The notes beneath the pieces are model-generated. The model worked only from the letters and a program-made list of their open reading frames with translations, had not been told where the DNA came from and did no database searches. A stretch of 64,000 bases of DNA, from positions 247,274-311,273 of the forward strand of contig NZ_STGA01000044.1 of assembly GCF_005222835.1 (NCBI RefSeq). Reading direction: 5' to 3'. Of the stretch, positions 35,035-43,507 are shown one piece after another. Position 1 is the first letter of the stretch, and the number at the start of each line of letters is the position of its first letter. The translations under genes were made by a program, and so were the position numbers. The DNA comes from Rhizobium sp. FKY42 (GTDB taxonomy: Bacteria; Pseudomonadota; Alphaproteobacteria; Rhizobiales; Rhizobiaceae).

Positions 35035-35196
35035 TTGAGATTAACATATGTCAAATTTAAACAAAATAGTGTATGCAGTTTTTCTCTACTCGAAAGCAAT
35101 ATTCGTCAGCGAAAGCAACTTCTGGTCAGGCCACGAAAACTTGCAACCTTGACGATGATGGCATGACGATAACCATGCGTCATGCCAACATTTTTT
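35035..35196 (+). ncRNA. Candidate small RNA with its own terminator
   Basis: A perfect stem GGCATGACG (35160-35168) / CGTCATGCC (35178-35186) is followed by TTTTTT (35191-35196) on the plus strand, where no plus-strand gene ends nearby. About 95 bp upstream there is a TTGAGA (35035-35040) / TAAACA (35058-35063) promoter-like pair with a 17-bp spacer. The hairpin might instead only end the minus-strand mhqD-like gene, whose stop codon overlaps the T-tract, although on that strand no T-tract follows. Confidence 0.35.
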
Positions 35197-35803
35197 ATGC
35201 ATTGTAGGGCTCGAGAAACGCTTTTACTGCCTCGATCTCGTTGCCACGGATCTCGTGCCCGCCCGGATGCCAATCGACCTGGACATCCTCGCCTTGCGCC
35301 GTGAAGTAATCGGCAAGTCCCTTGGTCAAAGGCACCGGACAGATCGGATCCCGCTCTCCCGCCGTAATCAGGATCTTCCCTTGTCCTGCTCTCGCCTTGG
35401 GCTGGAACGGGATGAGCGGGTGCATCAGCACCGAGGCGTCGAAAAGATCCGGCTTTTCAATCACCACATTGGCAAGGATGTTGGCGCCATTGGAGAACCC
35501 GAGCCCAAGCACAGGACCGGCCTGATAGTGCTCCTTGCAGGCAGACACGAATTCCGCCATCCGCTTCGTGGCGCGGGCCAGATCATCGAGATCGTAGACG
35601 CCTTCCGCCTTGCGACGGAAGAACCGCGCAGCGCCCCGTTCTGCCACATCGCCACGCGGTGAAATCACCGTCGCATTCGGAAGCAATCGGCTGGCAAAAT
35701 CGAAGAACTGGTTCTCGTCTCCGCCCGTGCCATGAAACACGAAGAGAATCGGCGCCCCTGCCGCACCGGGCCGCGCCCGGTGCACATAGCTTTCCATAGT
35801 CAT
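35195..35803 (-). CDS. Alpha/beta-hydrolase, MhqD-like carboxylesterase
   Basis: 202 residues from ATG 35803 (GAGG 8 nt upstream). PF02230-type esterase: ILFVFHGTGGDENQFFDFAS, oxyanion HGTGGD, nucleophile elbow LGLGFSNGAN with catalytic Ser, Asp in RDPICPVPLT and His in PGGHEIRG. Paired with the ring-cleaving-dioxygenase gene (17 bp between), the same pair as mhqO-mhqD of Bacillus, where it serves quinone and electrophile resistance. Confidence 0.88.
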   Translation of the reverse strand: MTMESYVHRARPGAAGAPILFVFHGTGGDENQFFDFASRLLPNATVISPRGDVAERGAARFFRRKAEGVYDLDDLARATKRMAEFVSACKEHYQAGPVLGLGFSNGANILANVVIEKPDLFDASVLMHPLIPFQPKARAGQGKILITAGERDPICPVPLTKGLADYFTAQGEDVQVDWHPGGHEIRGNEIEAVKAFLEPYNA

Positions 35804-35820
35804 GATCTGATCCTCACGGT

Positions 35821-36747
35821 TCAAAGCTTTTCCAAGTGCTCTTCGAGGTAGGAGCGAAGATGCGCATGCTGAGTGGGAAGCTTCAACGCCTCGCCAAGAT
35901 ACGCTGTATCTTCGTCACGATCGAAGCCCGGTTCGTTGGTCGCGATCTCGAACAGCACGCCACCCGGCGTTCGGAAATAGATGGCCCAGAAGTAATCGCG
36001 GTCTATCACCGGCGTCACCTGATAGCCTGTGTCCATCAGAGCCTTGCGAACCTCAAGCTGCTTTTCACGGTTTTCGACGGCAAAGGCGATGTGGTGAACC
36101 GAGCCGGCACCGAGATTGGCGCGGGCAATGTTCGGCATGGTTTCGAGATCGATGAAGTCAGCGCCATTGCCGCCGGGAATGCCCAGACGCACCACGCCAT
36201 CGGCGCGATCCACTTCCTCATAACCCATAAACTTCAGAAGCTCTGCCGTCGCACCCTCATCCCGCAACCGCATGGTAGCAGAATGAAAGCCACGTATGGC
36301 GTGGTCGGCATCAACCCCGTTGCCTGTCCAGGCAGCGCGGTCGTCGTCCTTTACTTCGACAAGTGCGAAGCCATCGCCATCCGGACCAAAGAAGTTGAGA
36401 CGCTTTTCCCCGAATGCTTCATCTACCTTGAGCTCCAGATTGCCCTTGGCGGCCAGACGATTGCCCCAATAGGTCAGCGACCCTTGCGGAACGGAAAAGA
36501 CAGTGGTGCCAACTTCGCCCGTACCGGGACGCCCCCTGGCGATGTGCGGGAACGGAAAATAGGTCATCACCGATCCTGGCGTGCCCACCTCATCGCCGTA
36601 ATAGAGGTGATAGACATCCGGCGCATCGAAGTTGACGGTCTTCTTCACCCGGCGGAGCCCGAGCGTATCGGTGAAGAAGTTGTTATTGGTCTTGGCATTG
36701 GCTGCCATCGACGTAACGTGATGCAGTCCCTTGATCTGGTTCAACAT
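35821..36747 (-). CDS. VOC-family ring-cleaving dioxygenase, MhqO-like
   Basis: 308 residues, two VOC modules. Family strings: IKGLHHVTSMAANAKTNNNF, VYHLYYGDEVGTPGSVMTYF and FFPFPHIARGRPG-like (PFPHIARGRPGTGEVGTT), GSVHHIAFAVENREKQLEVR and IDRDYFWAIYFRTPGGVLFE, with metal ligands H9, H217-area and E in LFEIATNEPGF. Substrate is probably a hydroquinone-like aromatic. Likely regulated through the inverted repeat at 36837-36860 upstream. Confidence 0.88.
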   Translation of the reverse strand: MLNQIKGLHHVTSMAANAKTNNNFFTDTLGLRRVKKTVNFDAPDVYHLYYGDEVGTPGSVMTYFPFPHIARGRPGTGEVGTTVFSVPQGSLTYWGNRLAAKGNLELKVDEAFGEKRLNFFGPDGDGFALVEVKDDDRAAWTGNGVDADHAIRGFHSATMRLRDEGATAELLKFMGYEEVDRADGVVRLGIPGGNGADFIDLETMPNIARANLGAGSVHHIAFAVENREKQLEVRKALMDTGYQVTPVIDRDYFWAIYFRTPGGVLFEIATNEPGFDRDEDTAYLGEALKLPTQHAHLRSYLEEHLEKL

Positions 36748-36836
36748 GGCAGAACTCTTTCGATCCCTGCGGCTGCGGTTATTCGCGCCGCTTGTCTGGA
36801 CCGGAAGATGGCGCGAGACACGCCGGTTTCATAGAC

Positions 36837-36860
36837 TGAACAATCAGAACGCATTGTTCA
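36837..36860 (-). promoter_or_regulatory. Operator candidate for the mhqO-mhqD-like pair
   Basis: Perfect inverted repeat TGAACAAT (36837-36844), 8 bp, ATTGTTCA (36853-36860), 90 bp upstream of the mhqO-like start. A further TGAAC occurs at 36872-36876. The size fits a MarR- or TetR-type dimer site; no such regulator is adjacent. Confidence 0.6.
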
Positions 36861-36879
36861 CAAATTGGAGTGAACTGAT

Positions 36880-37575
36880 TTAAGCTGGTCGTTCCGGCAA
36901 TTGCCAATCCACCGGGTCCCGTCCATTGGAGATGAGATAGGCGTTGGCCTTGGAAAAATGGCCCGAGCCGAAGAAGCCGTTATGGGCGGAAAGCGGCGAC
37001 GGATGCGGTGCCTTCAGCACCAGATGGCGGCGCTGATCGACGAAGGCTGCCTTCTTCTGGGCGTAAGAACCCCACAGCATGAAGACCACATGGTTGCACT
37101 CCTCGTTGACGGTGCGGATCACTGCATCGGTAAAGCGTTCCCAACCCTTGCCCTGATGAGCGGCAGCCCTGCCCTCTTCCACCGTCAGCACACTGTTCAG
37201 CAGCAGAACGCCCTGACGCGCCCAGTGTTCGAGAAACCCGTGCCTTGCCGGGGGAATACCCAGATCGCTTTGCATTTCCTTATAGATGTTGACGAGCGAC
37301 GGCGGTATGCGAATGCCGGGCTGCACGCTGAAGCATAGGCCATGGGCCTGGCCTGCGCCATGATAGGGATCCTGTCCCAGGATCACCACCTTCACCTCAT
37401 CGAGCGGCGTCAGGTCCAGTGCACGAAAATATTCGGAGCCTTTGGGGAAAATGTGCTTTCCCGCTTCCTTTTCCTTGAGCAGAAACGCCCGCAGATCGGA
37501 CATGTAGGTGCTGGCGAATTCGCCGGAGAGAGCGGCCTTCCAGCTCTCCTCCAGTTTGACAGTCGGCTCCGTCAT
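36880..37575 (-). CDS. ung: Uracil-DNA glycosylase
   Basis: 231 residues from ATG 37575 (an upstream in-frame start gives 287). Family-1 UNG: catalytic D69 and H72 in the water-activating loop [33 protein letters not shown], and the DNA-intercalation loop [18 protein letters not shown] with the catalytic His. It removes uracil from DNA. The stop of galE lies 16 bp upstream, so the two may be cotranscribed. Confidence 0.96.
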   Translation of the reverse strand: MTEPTVKLEESWKAALSGEFASTYMSDLRAFLLKEKEAGKHIFPKGSEYFRALDLTPLDEVKVVILGQDPYHGAGQAHGLCFSVQPGIRIPPSLVNIYKEMQSDLGIPPARHGFLEHWARQGVLLLNSVLTVEEGRAAAHQGKGWERFTDAVIRTVNEECNHVVFMLWGSYAQKKAAFVDQRRHLVLKAPHPSPLSAHNGFFGSGHFSKANAYLISNGRDPVDWQLPERPA

Positions 37576-37591
37576 GTCTGTCTGCTCCGCT

Positions 37592-38581
37592 TCAGGTAAT
37601 CGGATGGTTGCTGCGCGAATGCCAGTTCCAGGCAGAGCGAATGATATCGTCCAGACTGTAACGTGGCTCCCAGCCAAGCACGGCCTTTGCCTTGTCGTTG
37701 TTGGCAACCAGAGATGTGGAGTCGCCCTCGCGCCGGTCAACATACTCCACCGGGAAAGGCTTGCCGGATACGGTGGAGATGGCCGCCAGCAGTTCCTTCA
37801 CTGTCGTGCCAGTGCCTGTGCCGAGGTTGAGTTCCACTGTCTCACCGCCTGCCAGCAGATAATCCACGGCCCGCACATGGGCATCCGCCAGATCCAGCAC
37901 ATGGATGTAATCGCGCACGCAGGTTCCATCACGCGTATCGTAGTTCGAGCCGAACACCTTGAAGCCCTGACGGCGACCGAGGGCGGCATCAATGGCGAGC
38001 GGTATCGCATGCGTTTCCGGCTGGTGCCATTCGCCGATGCGACCTTCAAAATCGGCACCAGCGGCATTGAAATAGCGCAGCATGACAGAGCGAAGGCCCT
38101 TGTACTGCCCGTAATCCTTCAAAGCCTGCTCAATGATGAACTTCGTCCGCCCATAGGGGTTGATGGGTGCCTGCCCGTGGCTTTCATCCATCGGCACCTG
38201 CTGCGGCAGACCATAGGTGGCGCAGGTAGAGGAAAAGACGAAATTCTGCACGCCCGCATCCATGGCGGCTGACAGAAGGGTAAGCGCCCCGATCACATTG
38301 TTATCGTAGAAGGCGACCGGATTCTTGACGGACTCACCCACCTCGATCAGCGCCGCAAAGTGAAGCACCGCATCCGGCTTGTGGGTGGCAAACACCTCAT
38401 CCAGCCGGGCGCGGTGGCGAATATCACCCTCTTCCAGCGGTCCCCAGCGAACGAATTCGGAATGCCCGTTGGAAAGATTATCGAAGACAATGGGCTGGTA
38501 ACCGCGCTCATTCAGCACGAGGCAGGTGTGAGAGCCGATATACCCCGCGCCGCCGACGACAAGCACCTTCTTTTGTACCAT
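37592..38581 (-). CDS. galE: UDP-glucose 4-epimerase
   Basis: 329 residues from ATG 38581. Short-chain dehydrogenase fold: NAD-binding [20 protein letters not shown] (G10, G13, G16), DNLSNGH, catalytic FSSTCATYG and the YxxxK in [13 protein letters not shown]. In rhizobia the enzyme (ExoB) supplies UDP-galactose for exopolysaccharide and LPS. A longer in-frame start exists at 38647. Confidence 0.95.
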   Translation of the reverse strand: MVQKKVLVVGGAGYIGSHTCLVLNERGYQPIVFDNLSNGHSEFVRWGPLEEGDIRHRARLDEVFATHKPDAVLHFAALIEVGESVKNPVAFYDNNVIGALTLLSAAMDAGVQNFVFSSTCATYGLPQQVPMDESHGQAPINPYGRTKFIIEQALKDYGQYKGLRSVMLRYFNAAGADFEGRIGEWHQPETHAIPLAIDAALGRRQGFKVFGSNYDTRDGTCVRDYIHVLDLADAHVRAVDYLLAGGETVELNLGTGTGTTVKELLAAISTVSGKPFPVEYVDRREGDSTSLVANNDKAKAVLGWEPRYSLDDIIRSAWNWHSRSNHPIT

Positions 38582-38745
38582 GAATGATTCGAAGCTCCCC
38601 AAAATCCTCGGCGCGACTATATAGCCGACTGTGACAATTGCCAGCATCGCGCGATGTCATGGAACTTGAGATACGAAGAAAAGATTTCCGCAGCGCTTTC
38701 GCCTCGGCTATCGTGCCAGCAAGCAAACAGGATGCGGCATTTCTC

Positions 38746-39105
38746 ATGCGATTGGTGTACTTGGCTCTCGGCTGGTTCTTCGTAGGTCTGGGCCTGCTGG
38801 GTGCATTTCTGCCGCTGCTTCCCACAACTCCCTTCCTGCTTCTGGCCATTGCCTGCTTCACCCGCTCGTCACCGCGTCTGGAAGCCTGGCTTCTCAACCA
38901 CCCCCGCTTCGGCCCGCCCCTCATCGCCTGGCGGGAAAAAGGGGCGATACCGCGCCGCGCAAAGATACTGGCGGTTGGAATGATGGCCGTCAGTTACGGA
39001 GTTTTCCTGTTCGGCACCTCGCCGACGTTATGGCGAGCATTGCTGGTGCTCACCATTCTGGCTGGCTCCTCGATCTTTATCGTGACGAGACCGGACAGCA
39101 CCTGA
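38746..39105 (+). CDS. DUF454/YbaN-family inner-membrane protein
   Basis: 119 residues if translation starts at ATG 38746; in-frame ATGs at 38638 and 38659 would add 29-36 residues without a better ribosome site. Family pattern: LALGWFFVGLGLLGAFLPLL, PTTPFLLLAIACFTRSSPRL, WLLNHPRFGPPLIAWREKGA, then two membrane helices. Function of DUF454 is not established. The start of galE lies on the opposite strand. Confidence 0.85.
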   Translation: MRLVYLALGWFFVGLGLLGAFLPLLPTTPFLLLAIACFTRSSPRLEAWLLNHPRFGPPLIAWREKGAIPRRAKILAVGMMAVSYGVFLFGTSPTLWRALLVLTILAGSSIFIVTRPDST

Positions 39106-39298
39106 GTCACAGGAAAAATCCTGACTGACCGCGTGCAGCCAGCAATTCGGTTGCAGCGCGGGAACTGCTTGCCCTGACTGGCGTTTCGATGGCTCGGCAT
39201 TCGCTAAAGTCTTTTTGTTTGACGCATTTCCGGACGGAAAACCGCAATGACACTTTTCCTTGAAATGCTCTGATACCCGCGTCGGAGGCGCACCAAGC

Positions 39299-41971
39299 TT
39301 GACGATCCCTACATCCACCTACCGGATCCAGTTCCGCAATGGCATGACCTTCGACAAGGCGGTCGAGCTTGTTCCCTATCTGCGCGACCTTGGCATCAGC
39401 CACCTTTATGCCTCTCCCGTATTTACCGCTGCCAAAGGCTCCACCCACGGCTATGATGTTGCTGACTGCAACGAGATCGAGCCCGAAATCGGCGGGCGCG
39501 AAGGGTTTGACCGGCTAAGCGCCGCCTTGAAAGAGGCGGGCCTTGGCCTCATCATCGACATCGTCCCGAACCACATGGCATCCGCTCTCGAAAACCCTTG
39601 GTGGCGCAGCATTGTGGAATGGGGCAGGGAAAGCCGCTACGGCCACTTCTTCGACGTCAACTGGATGCGCAGGCTGACGCTGCCCTTCCTGGGCGATGAC
39701 TTCGACAAGGTTCTTGAGGCCGGTGACATCACCCTGCTTTATGATGCAGAACACGGCTGCCTAGCGCTGGGTTACTTCGAAAGTCATTACCCGATTGCAC
39801 CCTCCACCTATGTCCTTTCGCTCGGCCGTATCGACCACCCACAGGCGGGCGCACTGATTGCACTTGGCCGTGAAGCAAAGCCCGAAGAGAAAAAGGCATT
39901 TCACCAGTCGGTTCGTAACCTTTTAGGTGTCGACCACGCCGAAAGCCTGAACGCGTCTCTGGCGCAAATGGCGTCGAACAAGGATTTCCTTGCCAGCCTG
40001 CATGAGGCGCAGCCCTATCGCCTGATGTCCTGGCGTGATGCGCCGCGCGACCTCAGCTATCGGCGGTTCTTCGAGATTACCGGGCTCGCAGGCCTGCGTG
40101 TGGAAGACGAGGAGGTTTTCCTCGAAAGCCACCGCCTGACGCTGGAACTGGTCAAAAATGGGCAGGTGGACGGTCTGCGTATCGACCATGTGGACGGTCT
40201 GGCGGATCCCGGTCGCTATCTCGCGCGGCTTCGGGATGAAGTCGGTCCCAAATGCACGCTGCTGGTGGAGAAGATCCTGGCTCACGGAGAAAGTCTTCCG
40301 GCGAACTGGCCTATCTCAGGCACTACCGGCTATGAATTCATCTCCTCCCTGTCTGATGTCCTGATCGAGCCGTCCGGCTTGGAGACCATGCGGCAGAGCT
40401 ATGCTCAGCTTGCCGGTCAGTCGATCGACGTGGAGCAGGAAATCCGCAAGGCCAAGGGGCTGATGGCGGATGTCAATTTCGAAGGTGAGTTCCGCACGCT
40501 GGTCACCACGGGGCTGGAGATCGCGCAGGGGCATCAGGGACAGGGAAGCGCCGCACTCGATGACGCGGCATTTTCACATGCGCTCCGCGAGCTGCTGATC
40601 GCTTTCCCGGTCTACAGAACCTATGGGAACGCGATTGGTCTGGAGCCCGCAGATCGCCAGCGACTGAGCGAGGTTCTGACCAAGGTTCGGGACGGCAAAG
40701 AGCCACCGGATGCTGAGGCTCTGTCGATGATTGCCCGCATTCTGATCGGAGATGTCGACCAGACATCCGATGCAAGAGCTGCTGTCTTCCGGACACGCTT
40801 CCAGCAACTCACAGGTCCGCTGATGGCAAAGTCCATTGAGGACACCTTGTTCTTCCGCCTCAACCCGGTGCTCGCTCTGAATGAAGTGGGGGCCGAACCC
40901 CTGCCCCGCAGCTTCAGCCTGCAGAACTTTCATACGGACATGAAACTGCGTCAGGCCCAACAGCCGGAAGGACTTTCCGCCAGCACGACACACGACACGA
41001 AACGCGGCGAGGATGCCCGCGCGCGCCTCTACGCCCTGACGGAACAACCGGACAGCTTCGCCAAAGCGATCAGCGACTGGCGGGAGAAGAATGCCGTTGG
41101 CCTCGTTCAACTGAACGACGGACCCGCTCCAGAGCCGGAGGTGGAGTGGCTTTTGCTACAGGCCCTCGTCTGTGTCTGGCCGCATGACCTTGATCCGGGA
41201 GACGCCGAGAGGCTGAAAGCACTCGAAGCGCGGTTCCTGCCTTACGTCGAGAAATCATTGCGGGAAGCAAAGCTCAAAACCAGCTGGAACAACCAGAATG
41301 CAGGCTACGAGAAGGCAGTGCTCGCCTATGCCGCCCGCCTGCTTGCTCCGGAGACGCTGGCCTTTCGCGAGGATTTTCTCAACCGCATGCGTCCCGTCAT
41401 GCTGGCAGGGGCCGTTAACTCGGTCACGCAAACCTTGATCAAGCTCACCGCTCCGGGAGTTCCTGACATCTATCAGGGCAGCGAAACAATGGATCTCAGC
41501 CTTGTCGATCCCGATAATCGGCGCATGCCCGACTATGACCGATTGCAGGAGATGCTCGATCATACGCCAGACGCTGCCGATCCTGAAGCATGGTTAGCCG
41601 GGCATCTGAAGCAGCATCTCATTGCAACATTGCTGAAGTTGCGCCAGCAGCATCCGGATCTCTTCTGGCACGGCGAATATCTGCCGCTGACCATTGCCGG
41701 AGAAAAGCGGGATCACGCCGTGGCATTCGCTCGAAAGCTTGGCAAACAGACACTCCTTGTCATCGCCCCGCGCTTTGTGCTGTCAGGCATCCAGGGAATG
41801 AACACCCTGCCTTCAGCCGATTTCTGGTACGGAACCGGCGTTTCCCTGCGGGATCTGCCATCGGGCGAAAGGCTGACCGACATCTTCTCAGGCCGCACCT
41901 ATGAGCACGGCGAGCGCCTGATGCTGGACGACATATTTGCCGAGCGTCCCTACGCTGTCCTGCTGAGCTGA
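39299..41971 (+). CDS. treY: Malto-oligosyltrehalose synthase TreY
   Basis: 890 residues from a TTG at 39299 preceded by GGAGG (an upstream TTG at 39260 is less likely). GH13 enzyme that turns the reducing end of maltodextrins into a trehalosyl unit. Motifs: TIPTSTYRIQFRNGMTFDKA, ASPVFTAAKGSTHGYDVAD, IDIVPNHMA, DGLRIDHVDGLADP and LVEKILAHGE with the catalytic Asp/Glu. TreZ, the usual partner, is not next to it. A hairpin follows at 41979-42010. Confidence 0.95.
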   Translation: MTIPTSTYRIQFRNGMTFDKAVELVPYLRDLGISHLYASPVFTAAKGSTHGYDVADCNEIEPEIGGREGFDRLSAALKEAGLGLIIDIVPNHMASALENPWWRSIVEWGRESRYGHFFDVNWMRRLTLPFLGDDFDKVLEAGDITLLYDAEHGCLALGYFESHYPIAPSTYVLSLGRIDHPQAGALIALGREAKPEEKKAFHQSVRNLLGVDHAESLNASLAQMASNKDFLASLHEAQPYRLMSWRDAPRDLSYRRFFEITGLAGLRVEDEEVFLESHRLTLELVKNGQVDGLRIDHVDGLADPGRYLARLRDEVGPKCTLLVEKILAHGESLPANWPISGTTGYEFISSLSDVLIEPSGLETMRQSYAQLAGQSIDVEQEIRKAKGLMADVNFEGEFRTLVTTGLEIAQGHQGQGSAALDDAAFSHALRELLIAFPVYRTYGNAIGLEPADRQRLSEVLTKVRDGKEPPDAEALSMIARILIGDVDQTSDARAAVFRTRFQQLTGPLMAKSIEDTLFFRLNPVLALNEVGAEPLPRSFSLQNFHTDMKLRQAQQPEGLSASTTHDTKRGEDARARLYALTEQPDSFAKAISDWREKNAVGLVQLNDGPAPEPEVEWLLLQALVCVWPHDLDPGDAERLKALEARFLPYVEKSLREAKLKTSWNNQNAGYEKAVLAYAARLLAPETLAFREDFLNRMRPVMLAGAVNSVTQTLIKLTAPGVPDIYQGSETMDLSLVDPDNRRMPDYDRLQEMLDHTPDAADPEAWLAGHLKQHLIATLLKLRQQHPDLFWHGEYLPLTIAGEKRDHAVAFARKLGKQTLLVIAPRFVLSGIQGMNTLPSADFWYGTGVSLRDLPSGERLTDIFSGRTYEHGERLMLDDIFAERPYAVLLS

Positions 41972-41978
41972 ATTGTAA

Positions 41979-42010
41979 AAGCCCCTTCGTCCGACCGGAT
42001 GAAGGGGCTT
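41979..42010. terminator. Hairpin after treY
   Basis: AAGCCCCTTC (41979-41988) and GAAGGGGCTT (42001-42010), perfect 10 bp with 12-nt loop. The adjacent TTTT is on the minus strand, so it may stop transcripts from both directions. Confidence 0.7.
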
Positions 42011-42023
42011 CTCGATGCAAAGC

Positions 42024-42083
42024 AAAAAAATGCCTGATGTTACCAACCGGCGCTTTTGATCAGATCAGTTGCATTGCTCAGGC
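42024..42083 (-). terminator. Terminator candidate after the micro-protein genes
   Basis: On the minus strand GCCTGA (42083-42078, containing the TGA stop) can pair with TCAGGC (42037-42032), followed by A and seven T (42030-42024). The loop is long (40 nt) and the stem short, so confidence is limited. Confidence 0.45.
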
Positions 42084-42152
42084 GATACCGACGAACGACA
42101 AAACGGCAAGAACGATAACAACGGCTCCAACGAGCCAGACGATGCTGTTCAT
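42078..42152 (-). CDS. 24-residue membrane micro-protein (copy 2)
   Basis: Protein MNSIVWLVGAVVIVLAVLSF ending VGIA, one predicted membrane helix covering nearly the whole chain. The ATG at 42152 has an ideal GGAGGG 6 nt upstream. Its first 14 residues are identical to the neighbouring copy (42208-42282) and the tail differs conservatively. Codon differences between the two genes are mostly silent or hydrophobic exchanges, which indicates that the peptide is translated and selected. Function unknown; small stress or transporter-regulating peptides are models. Confidence 0.75.
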   Translation of the reverse strand: MNSIVWLVGAVVIVLAVLSFVGIA

Positions 42153-42207
42153 GTTTTTCCCTCCAGTATTAATGGGGTCGAATGTGTGCCCAATGGGGCC
42201 GATACGA

Positions 42208-42282
42208 TCAGGACAGACCGATAAGGTTCAGGATCGCGATCACGATGACAACAGCTCCCACGAGCCAAACGATGCTGTTCAT
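42208..42282 (-). CDS. 24-residue membrane micro-protein (copy 1)
   Basis: Protein MNSIVWLVGAVVIVIAILNL ending IGLS; single hydrophobic helix with one Trp at residue 6 and Asn2. Ribosome site GGGAG/GGGAAA upstream of ATG 42282. It is first of a tandem pair; 55 bp separate its stop from the next start. The esterase gene lies upstream on the same strand with a hairpin between (42377-42401), so the pair may have its own promoter in 42283-42376, not recognised. Confidence 0.75.
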   Translation of the reverse strand: MNSIVWLVGAVVIVIAILNLIGLS

Positions 42283-42376
42283 TTTCCCAAGCTCCCTTTC
42301 GTTTCGCTGCATCAACGGCACGCATCGCAAATGGTTCCACAACGAAAGGGGGAGCGTTCCGGACGGCAACCGGTTC

Positions 42377-42401
42377 GGAAAACGCGCTCGAGCAGTTTTC
42401 C
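42377..42401 (-). terminator. Hairpin after the esterase gene
   Basis: GGAAAAC (42377-42383) and GTTTTCC (42395-42401) flank an inner GCTCGAGC palindrome. It lies 5 bp after the esterase stop. T-tract forms part of the stem only, so termination strength is uncertain. Confidence 0.5.
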
Positions 42402-42405
42402 ATAT

Positions 42406-43317
42406 TTAGCTCTGACAAGCCCATTCCAGAATTTGCGGCAAGGCACCCAGAAGCGTCGCGCCGTGCACATGCCCCTCCAGCACATGGGAGGAAACGGAAA
42501 GAACAGGCACTGTCGACAACCGCTTGATAAGCTCCATGGTTTCCGGCGCAGGTCCCGTGGGCGGCGGGCCTATATCGTTTGAGCGCTGCTCCTTGTCACC
42601 GAGAGAAATAAACAGACGTTTGCGGCTCGTCAGGTTCCAGTCGGCCTGCCGCTCCAGCCGCTCCATCGGCTCCATGGCCCACCAGAGCGAGGGGCTGACT
42701 GGCGCATAGGAGGAAAAGGCATCCGGTTGGCGGAAAAGCGTAATCAACGTCATCAATCCGCCGAAAGAATGACCGCCAAGGGCGCGGCGCGCTGGATCGA
42801 TTGCCAATCCCTCTTCAGCCATTAAACGCAGGTCACCGGTCAGAAGCGGCAGAAACTCGAAGGCTCCGCCAATCCGCCGCTCTGGCCGCATGGGGTCTGC
42901 CTGCGGGCTCTCCCCCGTTCGCGGCGGCGTATAATCCAGCGTGCGCTCCACCATGGCGAACTTGCGCGGCGTATCATAGCCAAGGCCGATCACGATGAGG
43001 TCTGGCGCGCGGGCCAGAAGCTCTACCGTCAAGTCATCGAAGATGGCGTTTCCATCCAGCAGGTAGAGAATGGGAAAGCCCGAAGGAGGCGCTGCTGTTT
43101 TGGGTATCGCCCGGAAAATGCGAAACCTGCGCCCGTTCGAAAGCGTCACGGCACGATTGTCGAGCCGATGCGTCGGCACATCTTGCCTGAAGATATCCAG
43201 CGTCGTTTCCGCGACCCGCATCTGGGCATAGGTCAGGCTTGGCTTTGTCACAGTCGACATGATCAGCAATGGCAATCCGGTGAGAACAGAACGGCGGGCG
43301 AACGCGACGGGGAGCAT
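42406..43317 (-). CDS. Siderophore esterase (IroE/Fes-like alpha/beta-hydrolase)
   Basis: 303 residues from ATG 43317 (GAGGAACC upstream). An N-terminal Tat-like or Sec signal (FARRSVLTGLPLLIMSTVTK) suggests export. Esterase_D/IroE fold: FPILYLLDGNAIFDDLTVEL, IVIGLGYD, nucleophile RRALGGHSFGGLMTL and a late His in SHVLEGHVHGATLL. The family cuts trilactone siderophores such as enterobactin. Divergent from the siderophore importer, which fits intake and hydrolysis of a catecholate; the actual ligand is not known. Confidence 0.88.
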   Translation of the reverse strand: MLPVAFARRSVLTGLPLLIMSTVTKPSLTYAQMRVAETTLDIFRQDVPTHRLDNRAVTLSNGRRFRIFRAIPKTAAPPSGFPILYLLDGNAIFDDLTVELLARAPDLIVIGLGYDTPRKFAMVERTLDYTPPRTGESPQADPMRPERRIGGAFEFLPLLTGDLRLMAEEGLAIDPARRALGGHSFGGLMTLITLFRQPDAFSSYAPVSPSLWWAMEPMERLERQADWNLTSRKRLFISLGDKEQRSNDIGPPPTGPAPETMELIKRLSTVPVLSVSSHVLEGHVHGATLLGALPQILEWACQS

Positions 43318-43397
43318 GGTTCCTCGCTTTTTCAACAGGCATCAGGGACAGTGCATGGCGATTTCCCGGCGTTGTGATCGGTTGCGGCATATAATTC

Positions 43398-43426
43398 TTG
43401 ACGAAGTTACACTGCTTTAAATAAGT
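43398..43426 (+). promoter_or_regulatory. Candidate promoter of the siderophore importer
   Basis: TTGACG (43398-43403), 17 bp, ATAAGT (43421-43426), about 80 bp before the binding-protein start. No clear Fur, RirA or Irr box was recognised nearby. Confidence 0.35.
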
Positions 43427-43507
43427 GAACCCAGCTTCTCAACTTATAAACGCCGGTAGATGGCCTTTTTTCGGGCCCAACCGGATGGGTGCCAAGGATC
43501 AATCCCC

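Noticed and set aside
43336-43507. Iron-responsive operator TGA-N9-TCA before the siderophore importer
   Set aside because: The only near match has N10 spacing (near 43426), so it was not called.
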